Assembly (NCBI GenBank): GCA_023052935.1
Contig: CM041298.1
Coordinates: 64,722,217-64,786,216 of the forward strand
DNA: 64,000 nt
Source of the DNA: Piezodorus guildinii
Taxonomy: Eukaryota; Arthropoda; Insecta; Hemiptera; Pentatomidae
Reading direction: 5' to 3'
Both the position numbers and the translations under genes were made by a program. Position 1 is the stretch's first letter. Every line of letters begins with the position of its first letter. Shown piece after piece: positions 43,422 to 55,273 of the stretch. Under the pieces are notes generated by a model that ran no database searches, had not been told where the DNA came from, and saw nothing but the letters and a program-made list of their open reading frames with translations.

Positions 43422-44290
43422 TACTTTCACTTACCTATATATGAACTATATAGTTAGAGAAAGAATTGCGTAAGTATTTTCGAATACAAGCTTTCAACGG
43501 AAATATAGGTATTAGGGTCCCTTGAGTCCAAATAACTAAGTCCCGCAAAAAGGTCTGTGTGGTAACTCCCGGGCGAAAACAAAAGGCTTTATGAAACTGA
43601 AATTTCATATTTAAGACAACTATAAGCCTGAGATGTTACAGAAACTTTTACATCAAAATCTGCTGACCGAAAGATCTACTTTATAGAATGCATTTAGCAG
43701 CTTTTTACGATTTTTTCTTAAACGGCTCTAACGATTTTCATTAAACTCGCCATTTGATGTAAAATTTAATGGGCTTTAATATGATGTAGATTTCATCCTG
43801 ATTGAAATAGTCTGGCAGGGCTTAAATGACCATATTTTAAATTTTATTCCTCCAAAGTACCTTTAATTTTGTAGATGTAAAAGAAAAATAGGCATTTTGT
43901 CTTGTTAGAATTGATAAATAACGGCTAAATATCCACGTTTAGCGAATTTGATACAAAACTAAAGGAGAAATATTAAAAAAGATTTTTGTATGCAATTTTT
44001 TGTTTTTGAACATAAGAATAGTGATATACATGTATAATATAGCGTTGGAAACCAATAGATTTTAGAAAAAATATTATCTTATACAGAAGCTTGTAAAATT
44101 TAATGAATAGTGATGAAAAGCTGGTAAAACTAACTGATTATTTTAAATAATAATATAATAGATTTTTAAATAAACACATGTTTCTATTGAAATTCAAAAT
44201 AATTAATTCTTTAACAATTTATTTGTATCTTTAAATATTCTTAAATTGATTTTAACTAGGGAGGTAAGTGTTACGCGCACTTGATTTTTC
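43422..44290 (+). repeat. Family A repeat, copy 7 (full length)
   Basis: The cleanest uninterrupted copy at about 0.87 kb. It starts TTACTTTCACTTACCT and ends GAGGTAAGTG at 44261-44270, followed by a shortened version of the usual right border. No ORF. Confidence 0.9.
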
Positions 44291-44729
44291 AAATTATGTT
44301 GTGTTATTGAACCATTATATATTCATAATTCATCTATCAGATTTGGGAAAAAAGTGTTCGTATTATTCAAATCTTCATAACAAGTATGTAATATGTAATA
44401 TTTTTAAATAGTTGAAATTTGTATTAAAAAAACATAATATGTAAAAAACTCTGAGTCCCTCCGTCGATCTACGTATAGTATTTCCTCTATACTTCCTGCC
44501 ACTGAACTCTATACAAATCTAAATATACAAAAATTGACCTGCCTATATAAAAGCAAATATATTAAATATTGATTCTATTCTTGAAATAACATCCTTCTTT
44601 TTAATCTAAAAAATGAAAATATTATGTTCCGAACTTATCGAAATATAAAACTGCAAGATATATATTTTAGTTTCTGCTATAGTTACTGTCACATATTAAA
44701 ACGTTCACGGATCGAAATTTGTGCGTTAC
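44291..44729. other. Unassigned AT-rich DNA
   Basis: Nothing recognised. Confidence 0.45.
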
Positions 44730-44910
44730 TATTGGGTTGTTTCACATTAAATGTCCGTTTTTATAGTTTCTGAGATACATAAAGGATTTTGCAGGTTGTT
44801 TTCTTCCGAATGTTTACATATTTAAAGTAAACAGTTACTAATCCTCTACCTTTGTATTATAAACATTAGCTTCCCAATCAATTACCCACTTTTTTAGTAT
44901 ACATCCAAAT

Positions 44911-45318
44911 ATGAACATGGAAACACGCGATTTTCGAGTAATATTATTTTACGAGTTTAAACTCGGCCATTCAACAGCTGAGGCCTCTAGAAATATTTGC
45001 AAGGCGTTTGGGAAAGGGAGTGTTAATGAACAGACCATTCGCCGTTGGTTTACTAAGTTTTCAGCTGGGAATACCGACTTGGAAAACTTACCCCGAGGAA
45101 GACCTCCGTCCGTAATAGACAAGGATGTCCTCAAACATACAGTAGAAGGAAACCCCTACCAAACAGTTAAAGGACTCTCAGCACAACTAAATGCAAGTGC
45201 ATCTACCAGACATTTAATGTGTATTGGGAAAGTAAAAAAGCTCGATACATGGGTACCTCATGATCACACTGAGCGGCAGCAAGACCCAATGTTTCAAAAC
45301 ATACCGTGCAAAAATTGA
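44911..45318 (+). pseudogene. Mariner transposase N-terminal part
   Basis: Starts MNMETRDFRVILFYEFKLGH and includes NEQTIRRWFTKF and the DLENLPRGRPP linker of the paired-type DNA-binding domain, then HLMCIGKVKKLDTWVPHDHTE, the end of the mariner N-terminal region. The first two catalytic aspartates should come next but are deleted. The frame ends in the joined sequence FQNIPCKN. Confidence 0.9.
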
Positions 45319-45566
45319 AAGAACTGGGCTACGAAGTTCGTCGGCATCCACCATATTCTCCCGACTTGTCTCCAACAGATTACCACCTGTTCAGGAATTT
45401 AGACAACTTCGTCAAAGGAAAACTTTTTGAAAATGATGATCAAGTGAAAAGTGCGTTTTCAGATTTTGTTTTACTTCAAAGCTCAGAGTTTTTCAGTTCG
45501 GGGATAAAAAAGTTGGTGTCACGTTGGGTAAAATGTGTAGAAAAAGAAGGTAAATACTTGGAATAA
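45306..45566 (+). pseudogene. Mariner transposase C-terminal part
   Basis: Reads LKELGYEVRRHPPYSPDLSP and TDYHLFRNLDNFVKG, which holds the third catalytic Asp of the DD34D triad (SPDLSPTDYH). It ends RWVKCVEKEGKYLE. It is out of phase with the N-terminal part, so there is a frameshift as well as a deletion. Confidence 0.9.
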
Positions 45567-45646
45567 AATTATCTTGTTTTCATATCGTGTTTTTAATAAA
45601 AGTCCTTTACCTTGAAGACGGACATTTCATGTGACACAACCCAATA

Positions 45647-46103
45647 CTTTTAAGCATATTTATTGAAGTAAACAGCATTTATGTTGTAAAAGAAAAAATA
45701 ATATAAATTATTTGTAATATACTTTATATTAAATAAGTTACAATAAATAAATTTAGTTTTAGAGTCCTTATGAATTCCTTTAAATTTTCATGGAAATCAT
45801 TAAATAGTTATTAATATAACAATAATCACTTACATATAGGAGTTAACTACCTTCTTTGTTGTTAGAAAATATTTTTTTCTAAACCATCTGTGTTACAAAT
45901 TTTTTTATTCAGAAAAAATGCTTCTACCAATAAAAATATCTTTATTCATTAGTAAATATTTTGATTGATTTTATTTACACATTTTTATTAGAGAATGTTA
46001 ATTATTTCAAACGATTCTAGTTAAAGGCACTTTAGAGGTACAAAACATGTAATTTCAATATTGTTTTTAAAATTTGTTAAAAAAAAAAAAAAGAAAAAAA
46101 AAA
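45647..46103. other. Unassigned AT-rich DNA
   Basis: AT-rich spacer ending in an A-rich run (46080-46103) next to the SINE. Confidence 0.45.
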
Positions 46104-46431
46104 GGGATGTGGTGGCTGAGTGGCTAACGTGCTAGTCTCCCGCACCAGAGTTGTGAGCTCGAATCCCAGTCCCAGCGGGACTTTTATAAGAATATAATTA
46201 AATTGGTATTCACTCACAGCCTCACAGAGTATGTGAGACTGGTCAGATTACTGGTGGCAACTCGCTAAAAGGAGTCGTGACCCTACCCTAAACATTTCAT
46301 CGAGAAACGTGAGTATATTAACCCAGGAGTCTATACCACGCGGCCAAGGGCCTACACGGCCTGTCGCGCCAGAAAAAATAGTTTTCGTTTTTGAGCTAGA
46401 TTTAAAAAATACCAAATATAAAACACACACA

Positions 46432-46434
<3 letters not shown>
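46104..46434 (+). mobile_element. tRNA-derived SINE, second family
   Basis: Head GGGATGTGGTGGCTGAGTGG (A box TGGCTGAGTGGC) and B box GAGCTCGAATCCC at 46155-46167. A body with 'ggagtcgtgaccctaccc' follows, and it leads into (CA)n/(TA)n. The A-rich run on its left and the TA tract on its right may mark insertion or tail. A tRNA gene proper is unlikely because the acceptor and T stems do not pair well. Confidence 0.68.
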
Positions 46435-46520
<86 letters not shown>

Positions 46521-46540
46521 ATTTATTTTTTTTTTTTATA
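46435..46540. repeat. (TA)n followed by a T run
   Basis: About 30 TA units (46435-46494), then 45 nt of nearly pure T. Confidence 0.95.
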
Positions 46541-46591
46541 AAAATATAAAACGTTTTGGAAGGATAGTTGCTGGATACTTGCTTGCTTATT

Positions 46592-46595
<4 letters not shown>

Positions 46596-46654
<59 letters not shown>
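46596..46654. repeat. (TA)n microsatellite
   Basis: About 29 TA units. Confidence 0.95.
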
Positions 46655-46662
<8 letters not shown>

Positions 46663-48053
46663 CATAATGATCACTATTTGATTTATTTGTAAGTATTATA
46701 TTTAAATTATAGTAATTTATTGTTTCGCAGAATGAAGTAAGCTTCTAGAGATTTTTAGAATTTAGGGAGTCCTTGGCATTGAAATGATTGGTTAAAGGGT
46801 CGAAAATGTTTTGCTGGAAAACAGTGATTTAATTTATTCCTCAAATTTTCTTGTTGTATTTGATTTAACTGTATCAGTAGTTGTAAATTTCAATAAATAT
46901 TATTAAAAAAAAAAAAATTTTAACTGGATATTATAGTAGTATTCGTCACTATTAATGTTTTATTATTACTAGCTATGATAGTAAATTAAATGAACGAAAA
47001 ATAATAATTATAGATTATATATGAGGTTGCTGACAGTAAACCTACTTTGGTGGAGGTCAATCGATGGAAAATCCGGGATTATTACTTGCCTGATTGGACG
47101 AAGGGGCCTTCTTTTGTGTCATTGGCGATTGGGTTTCTCCATTGGCCTGTTACTAATATTATGGTTGTGTTTGGTTTATCTGTTATTAATCTGTTGGTAT
47201 ACTGTAATGGTTAGTGGGTAGGTGGTGATGGTATTGCCTTTTCCTTATTTTTATGTTATAAAAATATCACTCAACAAATAAAATATCTAGTTTATTTATA
47301 TATTATATATTTATAGGAATTAGGTAAACGAAAGTATTATTTATGAGGAATGCCAATCTTCGTCAGTCCGGAAATTCAGTAGGGAGGAAAGGTAAGGATC
47401 AAAAATCTTAGTAGTAACCTGTAAACTTGGGTATAGAAAACTGTTATGCAGAACACCACACAGGTCACTTCCATTTAAATTAGTTATTCATCAAGTTGAG
47501 GTTAGTTGTTTACTGGTTTGTTTTAAACCAACACCATCACCGTTAGCTGTTGCAATATTAGCTTCTATGTGATCCATTAAACTTCAACTTAACTATCGAG
47601 TAAAGTAATGCTTTACTTTAAAAGTTGCCAAAGGCAGTGAGATCGATTTCAATTATCTTCTACTTCATTAGGAACCGCTCAGTAACTGGAGACTTGGGGA
47701 CAAACGCGGACAAAGCTAAAATCACTTGACCGTCAAAATTAGCCCGGAGTTGAGCTGTCTGCACAGCTAGGGACAGTGGGTCGCAATAAATCTTGAATTC
47801 CTGACCCGGGCCCCCCTCCTTTCACAAATTATATTAGACCCCTCCCCCCAAACTATTGAACTTCCCACAAATTGTGACATTGTTATTTATAGTTATTGTT
47901 CAGGGGCTCATACGTCATCTGCCCATTGTAGCCTGCTTCCGATTTAATTAAACTTAATAACTAGGGGATGAGTTGTCTTACAGAACTTTGTTTAAGCACT
48001 GAAATACGATTTTGAGTATATTGCAATCTATATTTGTAAAATAAAGTTATTTT
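46655..48053. other. Unassigned DNA
   Basis: 1.4 kb without a recognisable gene. The 66-codon frame at 47021 is a hydrophobic stretch (GLLLILWLCLVYLLLIC) with no homology I know. 47800-47860 is locally C-rich. Confidence 0.45.
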
Positions 48054-49199
48054 TACTTTCACTTACCTACATATGAAATATATAGTAAGGGAAAGTATTG
48101 CGATCATGAAAATTTTTGAATTAAAGTTCTCAATAGAAATACACGTTTTAGGGTCCCCTGAGTAATGCCCAAGTCAGGAATGTAATCTAGCACGAAAACT
48201 AACAGTCCTATGAAACTGAAATATTGTACTTAGGACAATTACACTCCTGAGATGTTACAGTAATTTTTTTCATCAAAATCAGATAAACAGAAGAGCCGCT
48301 TTATACCATGCATTTTAAACCTTTTTACGATTTCCTAAAAAACGGCTATAACGATTTCGATTGAACTCGCTATACCATTTTAATAGCTTTAATATTATAT
48401 AGTTTTTTTGTTTTTTTTATTTAAATAGTCTGAGAGGGCTTAAATGCCGAATTTTTTTATTTTCTTTCTATAAAATACCTTCATTTTTTAGATTCCAAAA
48501 TAATAACCATATCATCTTGTTAGTAGAGATAAAAAAAACGGTTAAATATATAAATTGAACGGATTCGATACCCAACAAAAGGAGAAAAGAGCAAACGTAT
48601 TTGTATGCAATTTGTGAACTTAGAAACAGAAACATAGATGTATAAAAGACCGTTGGAAAGATGAAGATTTTATAAAAAATATTACCTAATAAACGAGCTT
48701 GTAGAAGTTAATAGAAAGTGATGAAAAGCGGATAAAACTAACTAAATAATTAATTAAATCAAAGATAATTATATAAGAAAGTATTTAATAAAACACATGT
48801 TTCTATATTATGTTCAATGTTGTTTGTTTATTTAAATCGATTCTACTGTGGGAGTCCTAAATTTTGCCCATCCAGATTTAATCAGGATTAGGATCTTTAA
48901 CGAGTACATGATATCGCACAGGCTCGGGACCACCTTTTAACGCCCTCTCCGAAGGACGGCATGACTAAGAATTTTTTACTCCATTAAAAAATCCTAGGAC
49001 CACCTGCGGGTTTGAACCTATGACCTTTAGCAAAGAAGGCTGTTATGCTAGCCACCCAGCTACAGGTGATCCATTTAGGTTTGATGTAATTGATCCTTTA
49101 ACAATTTCTTTTCATCTTTAACTGTATTTAAAATTTCATAAATTGATTATACAAAGGAGGTAAGTGAAAGTCATGTGTTACGCGCACCAGATTTTTTAG
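48054..49199 (+). repeat. Family A repeat, copy 8 with nested SINE
   Basis: Starts ACTTTCACTTACCTACATATG and ends GGAGGTAAGTGAAAGTCATGTG. SINE copy C sits at about 48821-49072. Confidence 0.88.
48821..49072 (-). mobile_element. tRNA-derived SINE, copy C
   Basis: Same family as copies A and B, with a 35-bp loss near the tail ('ttatttaaatcgattctactgtggg'). The B box is altered (GGGTTTGAACCTA on plus). Nested in family A. Confidence 0.85.
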
Positions 49200-50990
49200 A
49201 TAAAAAATCGTATTTAAAAAAAACAGAATTTATGATAAACCCGAATCATTAATTTATTTTCAAATAGGTAACCATGTTTACGCAGCCTAAGTAGTAAACC
49301 GAATACAACTATCACCAAATGTTTGCTTAAAATTTGAAAAAAAAAATCTGATTAAACCGGAAATAATTTACAACTTTCCGGAAAAAAAAGGAATATGTCA
49401 AATAAGAAGAAACCTTGGAGAATCGAGATGATGATGCATACAATCTAAAGTGGTTTAGATTTGGGCTCGTGTAATTTTCAGAAGGCAGAGAGGGTGGGTC
49501 CAATGAAAGAATTAAATTTTTAAACCCACTCACAGGATCAATTTTAAATGATCCATGATTTTTTTTTCTTCTCGTTACTCAAGAGTACTCAAATAAAATT
49601 TAGCAAAACGGTAGATACTAACATCCAAAAAAAAAGTTTTTTTAACAAATCCAATTGTGTAAAAAAAAATAATTAAAAAAAATAAAATAACAGTGTTTAA
49701 CTACTGAATAATGACCTTTCTCAGCTCCTTTAATTGCAACTTCCTTAAGTCTGAAGCAAATTTCATTACGTGCTTGTTTTCACTTCATGTAAGAAGATTA
49801 GTACTACATAAAATATCAAGTTAATCAATTTAATATCATCATGTGGTTAATGCAATATACGAAATATTGCAGTGCGAGTCTTACTATTTGAGATCTTTTC
49901 GGTCTAGAAGAGGCTTATGATTGAGAATGGTACTCTGGTCTGTTTTACTAAATCCATCTGTCCCTCCCTCAACCATATTTCATGTTAATCTGTTTTCCAC
50001 TCACTGACTAAATTGATATGGATTCCAACTTAAGGGTATGCAAGATAGAATCCAACAGATGTTTCCATATTACGTTCTTTGCTTATCACCAATATTCTCC
50101 AGTGAAAGAAATGATGAGCTCCAATGAGGTTTCCACATTCCTCCAGATTGTCGAAGTATGGTTATTATAATGAGTGAGATAGGGTGACAGAAAGCCTTGA
50201 CAATTGCGCATTCATGTAGGGAAGAGAATAGGATGGAGGCTATGGAGGTGCTCGCCGTGGAAGAAGCATGTACCGCAGCGTCAGGCAGGGGGCGAACCCG
50301 CATCATCTAATGAGCAGAGGGGACTAATTAGGAAGGAAATACCCCGTGAGGTAGAAGCTCGACAGCAGTGGATAAGACACCTCATGCACCTGGGTAGAAG
50401 TCATGCTCCACATCCTGTGGGGAGGAGAGATAAGGTAGATGAATGATTTGAAATAAAGATAGACTGCATCATGATACAAAGGCACAGATACTCTAACCTA
50501 GGTAGAGATACCTCCTAGTAGAAGCAGGGTGGTGATCTGAAGAGCTGAGCTAACTCTGCTTAAAAATGTTAATAATTGATGGTGAGAGATTCTCTACCAG
50601 AGTAGTGTCTTGGCCCTAGGTCACATTACCTCGAATGGTTTGTTTATTGTGGTGAAATAGTAATATGGACAATGATATTTACAATCATTAAGAACAAGTC
50701 ACAATATATAATATCATTAAATAATACATCTTCTATATTCGGGCGTGACTTGACTTGACGGACGTGAAGCATCAGCTACCGGATGAAGCATCCCCTACGC
50801 GTTGAAGAAGTGATTTGCCTAGACCGATCAGGAGCACAATAATACTTTGAGCGTATATATTCTCAACTTAAATGCCCTAATTAGTTAGTAAAAAACTCTG
50901 GAAATTCGTATGTGATTGCTACAGACCAAATAGAGAGGAAATTATAGCAATCGTATTTATGGGTCAGTCCATTCGGAAATGTAAAGGACA
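49200..50990. other. Unassigned DNA
   Basis: No gene recognised. 50200-50450 is GC-richer and holds an 80-codon frame rich in Arg, Glu and His with no motif I know. It could be a decayed exon or retroelement piece. Confidence 0.4.
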
Positions 50991-50996
50991 TGCCGC

Positions 50997-51000
<4 letters not shown>

Positions 51001-51056
<56 letters not shown>

Positions 51057-51305
51057 AGCTATCATCTTTCCTTTCCTAAATAAAAATAACAAATAAATAA
51101 ATACAAATCTATACCTTTAGAACCCTTGAAGGGCATTAGGATCAGTACATATAAAGATTCGTACTGTATTAGGCCAACGGCAGTGCAATGAGGTGATTAG
51201 ACTGAGACACACTCAGCCGTCAGGTATTTCATCATTTTCGGTACCCACTTTATAGAGGCTGAGTGTGCCCAAGGTCTCCATATCCCTTGTCGCCCCACGG
51301 CTAAA
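51001..51305 (-). mobile_element. Polyadenylated retroposon, 3' end
   Basis: A pure run of 53 T (51001-51053) is the poly(A) tail of a minus-strand insert. The preceding 250 bp (51054-51305) is non-coding and less AT-rich than its flanks. Source element not identified. Confidence 0.5.
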
Positions 51306-51766
51306 TAATATAATAAATAATTAATCGTCTTCATAAATTTTAGACCATGCATAAAACATTTTCTAGTTAATAATTTTAGTCTTGCTGTAATTTTAAATCA
51401 GTTTCGGAGTTCAAAACATTTCACGTGGTTGGAGTCTCTTTTCCTTAGTGAACTTTTACCTCGCTAAAAGTTTTAATTTTTTCCTCACTATTTAGGTGGT
51501 GTGTTGTGAGAACAAAAATGTACAGCTATTCCTTATCATATTATTTTATTTAGTAACTGTTTTCTTTTTCTCGTTACTTATTCTTATATAATAACACTTC
51601 TTTTTACTCGTTCCATCCGCGAAGCTGACTTTAAATGGCTACAAAAATAAATGTTTTTACATAAAAGAATTTTTCTCTATATTTTATATTTAGAAAAGAA
51701 AGAGAATAATTTAAAATAAAAATCAGAAATGTGAAAATAATATTGATTTGAAATTAGATTTAAATG
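51306..51766. other. Unassigned AT-rich DNA
   Basis: Nothing recognised. Confidence 0.45.
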
Positions 51767-51986
51767 CCTGGGGTTACCCGTAGGTTACCCGCAAGTGGCC
51801 CTAGGATTTTTAAAGGGAGTAACAAATCCTTAGTCATTCTATCTTTTGGAGAGGACGTTAAAAAGGTGGTCTCAATCTGTTGGTTGTCAGGTACTCGTTA
51901 AAGATCCCTATCCTAATTAAACCTGAATAGGCAAAATTTAGGGTTCCCACTTAATAGTAGCATCGTTCGGCTATAAATAAACAAAC
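51767..51986 (+). mobile_element. tRNA-derived SINE, copy D (partial)
   Basis: The same SINE family on the plus strand: 'ggccctaggatttttaaaggg', 'ggtactcgttaaagatcccta', 'agcatcgttcggctataaataaaca'. The tRNA-like head is mostly lost. Confidence 0.82.
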
Positions 51987-52231
51987 ATTTAGATTGCTGA
52001 CAATGTTATTATGAATTTGATTGTTAAGAATTTAAGAAGCACTGTGTTGCAATGAAAATATTACAAATGTCTTTAATATTCATTACACCTAATATTATTT
52101 CAAGTTAGTTAGAGATTTGAACCGCAACATAGGATACAAATTAAATAACATTTTTTGTCGCTAAAACCAAATAATGACGGTAACTTTGTGAAAAAATACA
52201 CTAGCATTAGGTGTAAATACTTGCATCAATA
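51987..52231. other. Unassigned AT-rich DNA
   Basis: Nothing recognised apart from the target duplication of SINE E at its right edge. Confidence 0.45.
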
Positions 52232-52548
52232 TTCTTTGTTTATTTATTTAACGTCCCTTTATGCTGCTGTAGTTAATCGGACGATGCTACAGTGGGAGTA
52301 CTGAATTTTGCCTATCCAGGTTTAATTAGGATCTTTAACGAGTACCTGACATCGCACATGTTCGGGACTACCTTTTAACGTCCTCTCCAAAAGATAGAAT
52401 GACTAAGGATTTGTTACTCCCTTTAAAAAGGACGGCATAACTAAGGATTTTTACTCCCATCAAAATATCCTTGGGCTACCTGGGGGTTTGAACAAGTATA
52501 GTAGTTGGGCATAAGAGGCTGTTATGCTAACCACCATGCTACAGGTGG
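52232..52548 (-). mobile_element. tRNA-derived SINE, copy E (internally duplicated)
   Basis: Flanked by TTGCATCAATA at 52221-52231 and 52549-52559. The 'gactaaggatttgttactccc' block is repeated ('ataactaaggatttttactccc'), giving a longer copy than A-C. Confidence 0.87.
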
Positions 52549-52641
52549 TTGCATCAATACTTAATAAAATAGTGGTGAAATTGAATATCAGCCTCCAACT
52601 TTATTGTTATACTAGCATTGTTTTTCAAATTCTAAAGAAAT

Positions 52642-52761
<120 letters not shown>

Positions 52762-52954
52762 AGTTATAAAGACTCGGACAATTTAAATAAAAAAAATAAA
52801 AATAAATGAGAGAAAGGGATGCGTAAATAACTCACACGGCAACTGTGTTAAGACTGACTTTATTCTATATAAATCCTCTATTTATACATTATCTCTTTGT
52901 TTACATGATAAGAGTTGGTATTAAGCAGATACCGACTCGCCTCGGTCCATAACT
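52762..52954 (-). repeat. 3' LTR
   Basis: 193 bp with short inverted ends AGTTAT...ATAACT. Differs from the 5' LTR at three positions. Confidence 0.93.
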
Positions 52955-52966
52955 CCCCCCCCCGCC
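52955..52966 (-). promoter_or_regulatory. Polypurine tract
   Basis: On the minus strand GGCGGGGGGGGG directly abuts the 3' LTR, as needed to prime plus-strand synthesis. Confidence 0.8.
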
Positions 52967-53462
52967 AGTTTACGAACATCCCTCGTAAACTTACAGATCA
53001 AAGCGGGGAGCCGGTGCGATCGGTCATCCGACAAAACATAATGTACAGAAAAAAAATACATAACTAAACTCTGAAAAGAACATAATAGACAATAGTAAAA
53101 TAGGAATCAAAATAATATACAATAAGACGAAACTCTGTAAAGAACATACTATACAATAGCACAATAAGAATCAACATAATATACAATAATACAATAAGAA
53201 GAAACTCTGTAAAGAACATACTATACAATAGCACAATAAGAATCAATATAATATACAATAATATAACCGGAATAAACTCCGAAAAGAACATAAATACAAT
53301 AAAAAAGGAAAAGAAAATCTCTCTAACAATTAGCAAGAAACAAAATTTATAACACATATGGCAAACTCGGAAAAGAAAGGAAGCATAGCACAAACCAAAA
53401 ATAAATAAGAAATAAAGAAAGAAACACTGATTAACGTCGAGCCGACGGGGCAAACCTGGTCC
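52967..53462 (-). other. Gypsy 3' untranslated region with tandem repeats
   Basis: Three units of about 70 bp (starting near 53129, 53201 and 53270) containing 'gaaactctgtaaagaacatac'. The 129-codon frame 53064-53453 is a low-complexity artefact of these repeats. Confidence 0.7.
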
Positions 53463-55273
53463 CTAGGGATGCGGTGAACCAGAAGGTGGAAGTTTTAACT
53501 GTTCCAGGTGCACGTTTCTACGCTTCCTAGGGTCTTTTAGACTCTCAATGGTCATCACATTGTGTTCGCGAATAGCGACCACGCGGAACGGGCCTTCGTA
53601 CCGCTCTAACTCCTTTCCCCGGTTCGAACCCCTCCGACGGTACACAACCAGCCCGATTTTAATTGCCCCCGCAATATCCCTTACACCCAGGTTATGCTTA
53701 GCAACCCGTCGCCGTTTCTCGGCCGCGATCCTCTCTCTGACCTTGTCCCAACGCTTCACCAGCGACACGCGGTTAGCAACTGCCCGATCCAAAGGTTCCG
53801 CGCCCGCAACGGTCCCCGACCAGTCCCTCTGGCGATCCCGCAACCCGAACAGAATTTCAAACGGCGTGAAGCCCGTAACCGTATGTACGGAGTGATTGTA
53901 CGCCGCGACCGACTTCGCCATCGCTACATCTGGGTCTAATCCGTTGGCCACCTGATAGACCCGCAAGTGGTCACTCAATGTACTGTGCAGCCGTTCAATC
54001 CCTCCCCTGCTCTTCGGGTGCCCCGGTGTATTGAGGTGCCACGTAAAATCCAAGGCCTTAGCTTCCGTCCACACACGCGCGTTGTCAAACTCCATGCCAC
54101 TGTCAGACGCTATCCGTTCGGGGACTCCGTAGAATTGGAACCACGTCCGCAAGGCTTCCAACACTGCTTCCGACGACCGTTGCTGGACCAAGTACGCCAT
54201 CGCAACTTTACTAAAGGTATCCAGGACCGTCACCCACTTGTACCCCCGCCAGGTAAACGTGTCGATCTGTAGATCCCGCAAAGGGGCCTCCGCGGTAAGT
54301 GTCTCCTCTTGTAAGGCCTGGGGGGGATGACGATCATACTTCGTAGCTAGGCAGACGTCGCAGTTCCCGATGACATCATGAATCGTCTTCAGCATGCCCC
54401 ACCAGAAATACCTCCGCTTCAGAGCTTGTAGGGTCTCGGTGACTCCGCGATGATTCGTCTTACCCTGGTGGTATGCCAACGTCACTTCCCGTTGACGCTC
54501 CGCGTCTCTGATTGATTCCACCATCAGCGTGCACCGAACGAATGACCTATTCACCCCAATTTTCTCTTCACGCCAGAGACGCTTGATCTTGTCCCACACG
54601 GTATTATTCCCGACGTACAGATAATGCGTGCGTCCCGGCTTAGAGGCGTCCTTAAGCGCACGGCAGATCCCCTCCTCACTAATACCCGGTTGCGACCAAA
54701 TGGTTGTAATTTTGGTTTTACCGAACTGGCTATAGTCCAGCCTGAGCAACCCCACCGTCCTCGTCTTCCAAATGATCTGCCTGGACTTATCGTTGATAAT
54801 TTCTTCTAGCTCTTCCATATGCGCGACTCTCTCGTCCGCCGAACTCTCGATTTCGGTATCCTCTTCCTCTGCAGGGGCTCGCTCGCCTTCCCCGTCCGGC
54901 GTCCAATCCCTGATAAAACGCTGGAGTTCCCCAGACGGTTCGCCCACTTCCTGTTCTACCGCGTTAACTACAAGGGCCCGGGACAACCAGTCCGCCACCA
55001 CGTTCTCTTTACCCGGCTTATACACAATGTCAAAATTGTATTGGCTAAGAAATTCTTTCCACCGGGTGACCCGCGCCGAAGATTCTTTCAGAGTGCCCAC
55101 CCATTGTAAGGGACGATGGTCCGTGTGAACCTTGAACTTCCTTCCGAAAATGTAAGGCCGAAAGTGTTCGATGGCCCAGACGATTCCCAACAATTCGCGT
55201 TCAAGGGCGCTGTACCGCGTTTCCGCATCCGTGAGGCGCCGGCTAGCGTACGCGATAGGGCGGACCCCTCGAC
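53463..55273 (-). pseudogene. Gypsy RNase H C-terminus and integrase
   Basis: The open frame runs from the frameshift near 55280. The 576-codon part from 55193 begins at a TTG, so it is not a start. It holds RNase H blocks (LGIVWAIEHFRPY, HTDHRPLQW, VADWLSR), an H-H-C-C zinc site (H242, H248, C278, C281), the integrase triad D311, D364, E400 (35 residues between the last two) and a C-terminal GPF motif (RYEGPFRVV, 531-539). Integrase inserts the cDNA. This domain is intact; the break is upstream. Confidence 0.93.

Larger units (their letters stand above)
44732..45644 (+). mobile_element. Mariner transposon, internally deleted
   Basis: Terminal inverted repeats of about 28 bp: TTGGGTTGTTTCACATTAAA on the left and the complement of TTTCATGTGACACAACCCAA on the right. 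A TA duplication flanks it at 44730-44731 and 45645-45646. Its 913 bp falls short of the usual 1.3 kb because the centre of the transposase is missing. Confidence 0.93.

Noticed and set aside
46309..46593. 94-codon frame and similar Tyr-Ile frames (also 52524-52769)
   Set aside because: Produced by TA and T runs, not coding.
50070..50446. Opposed 78- and 80-codon frames
   Set aside because: Mutually antisense, no recognisable motif; left as unassigned.
53064..53453. 129-codon hydrophobic frame downstream of the integrase, considered as an envelope-like gene
   Set aside because: Built from the tandem repeats of the 3' untranslated region; no signal peptide or cysteine pattern.
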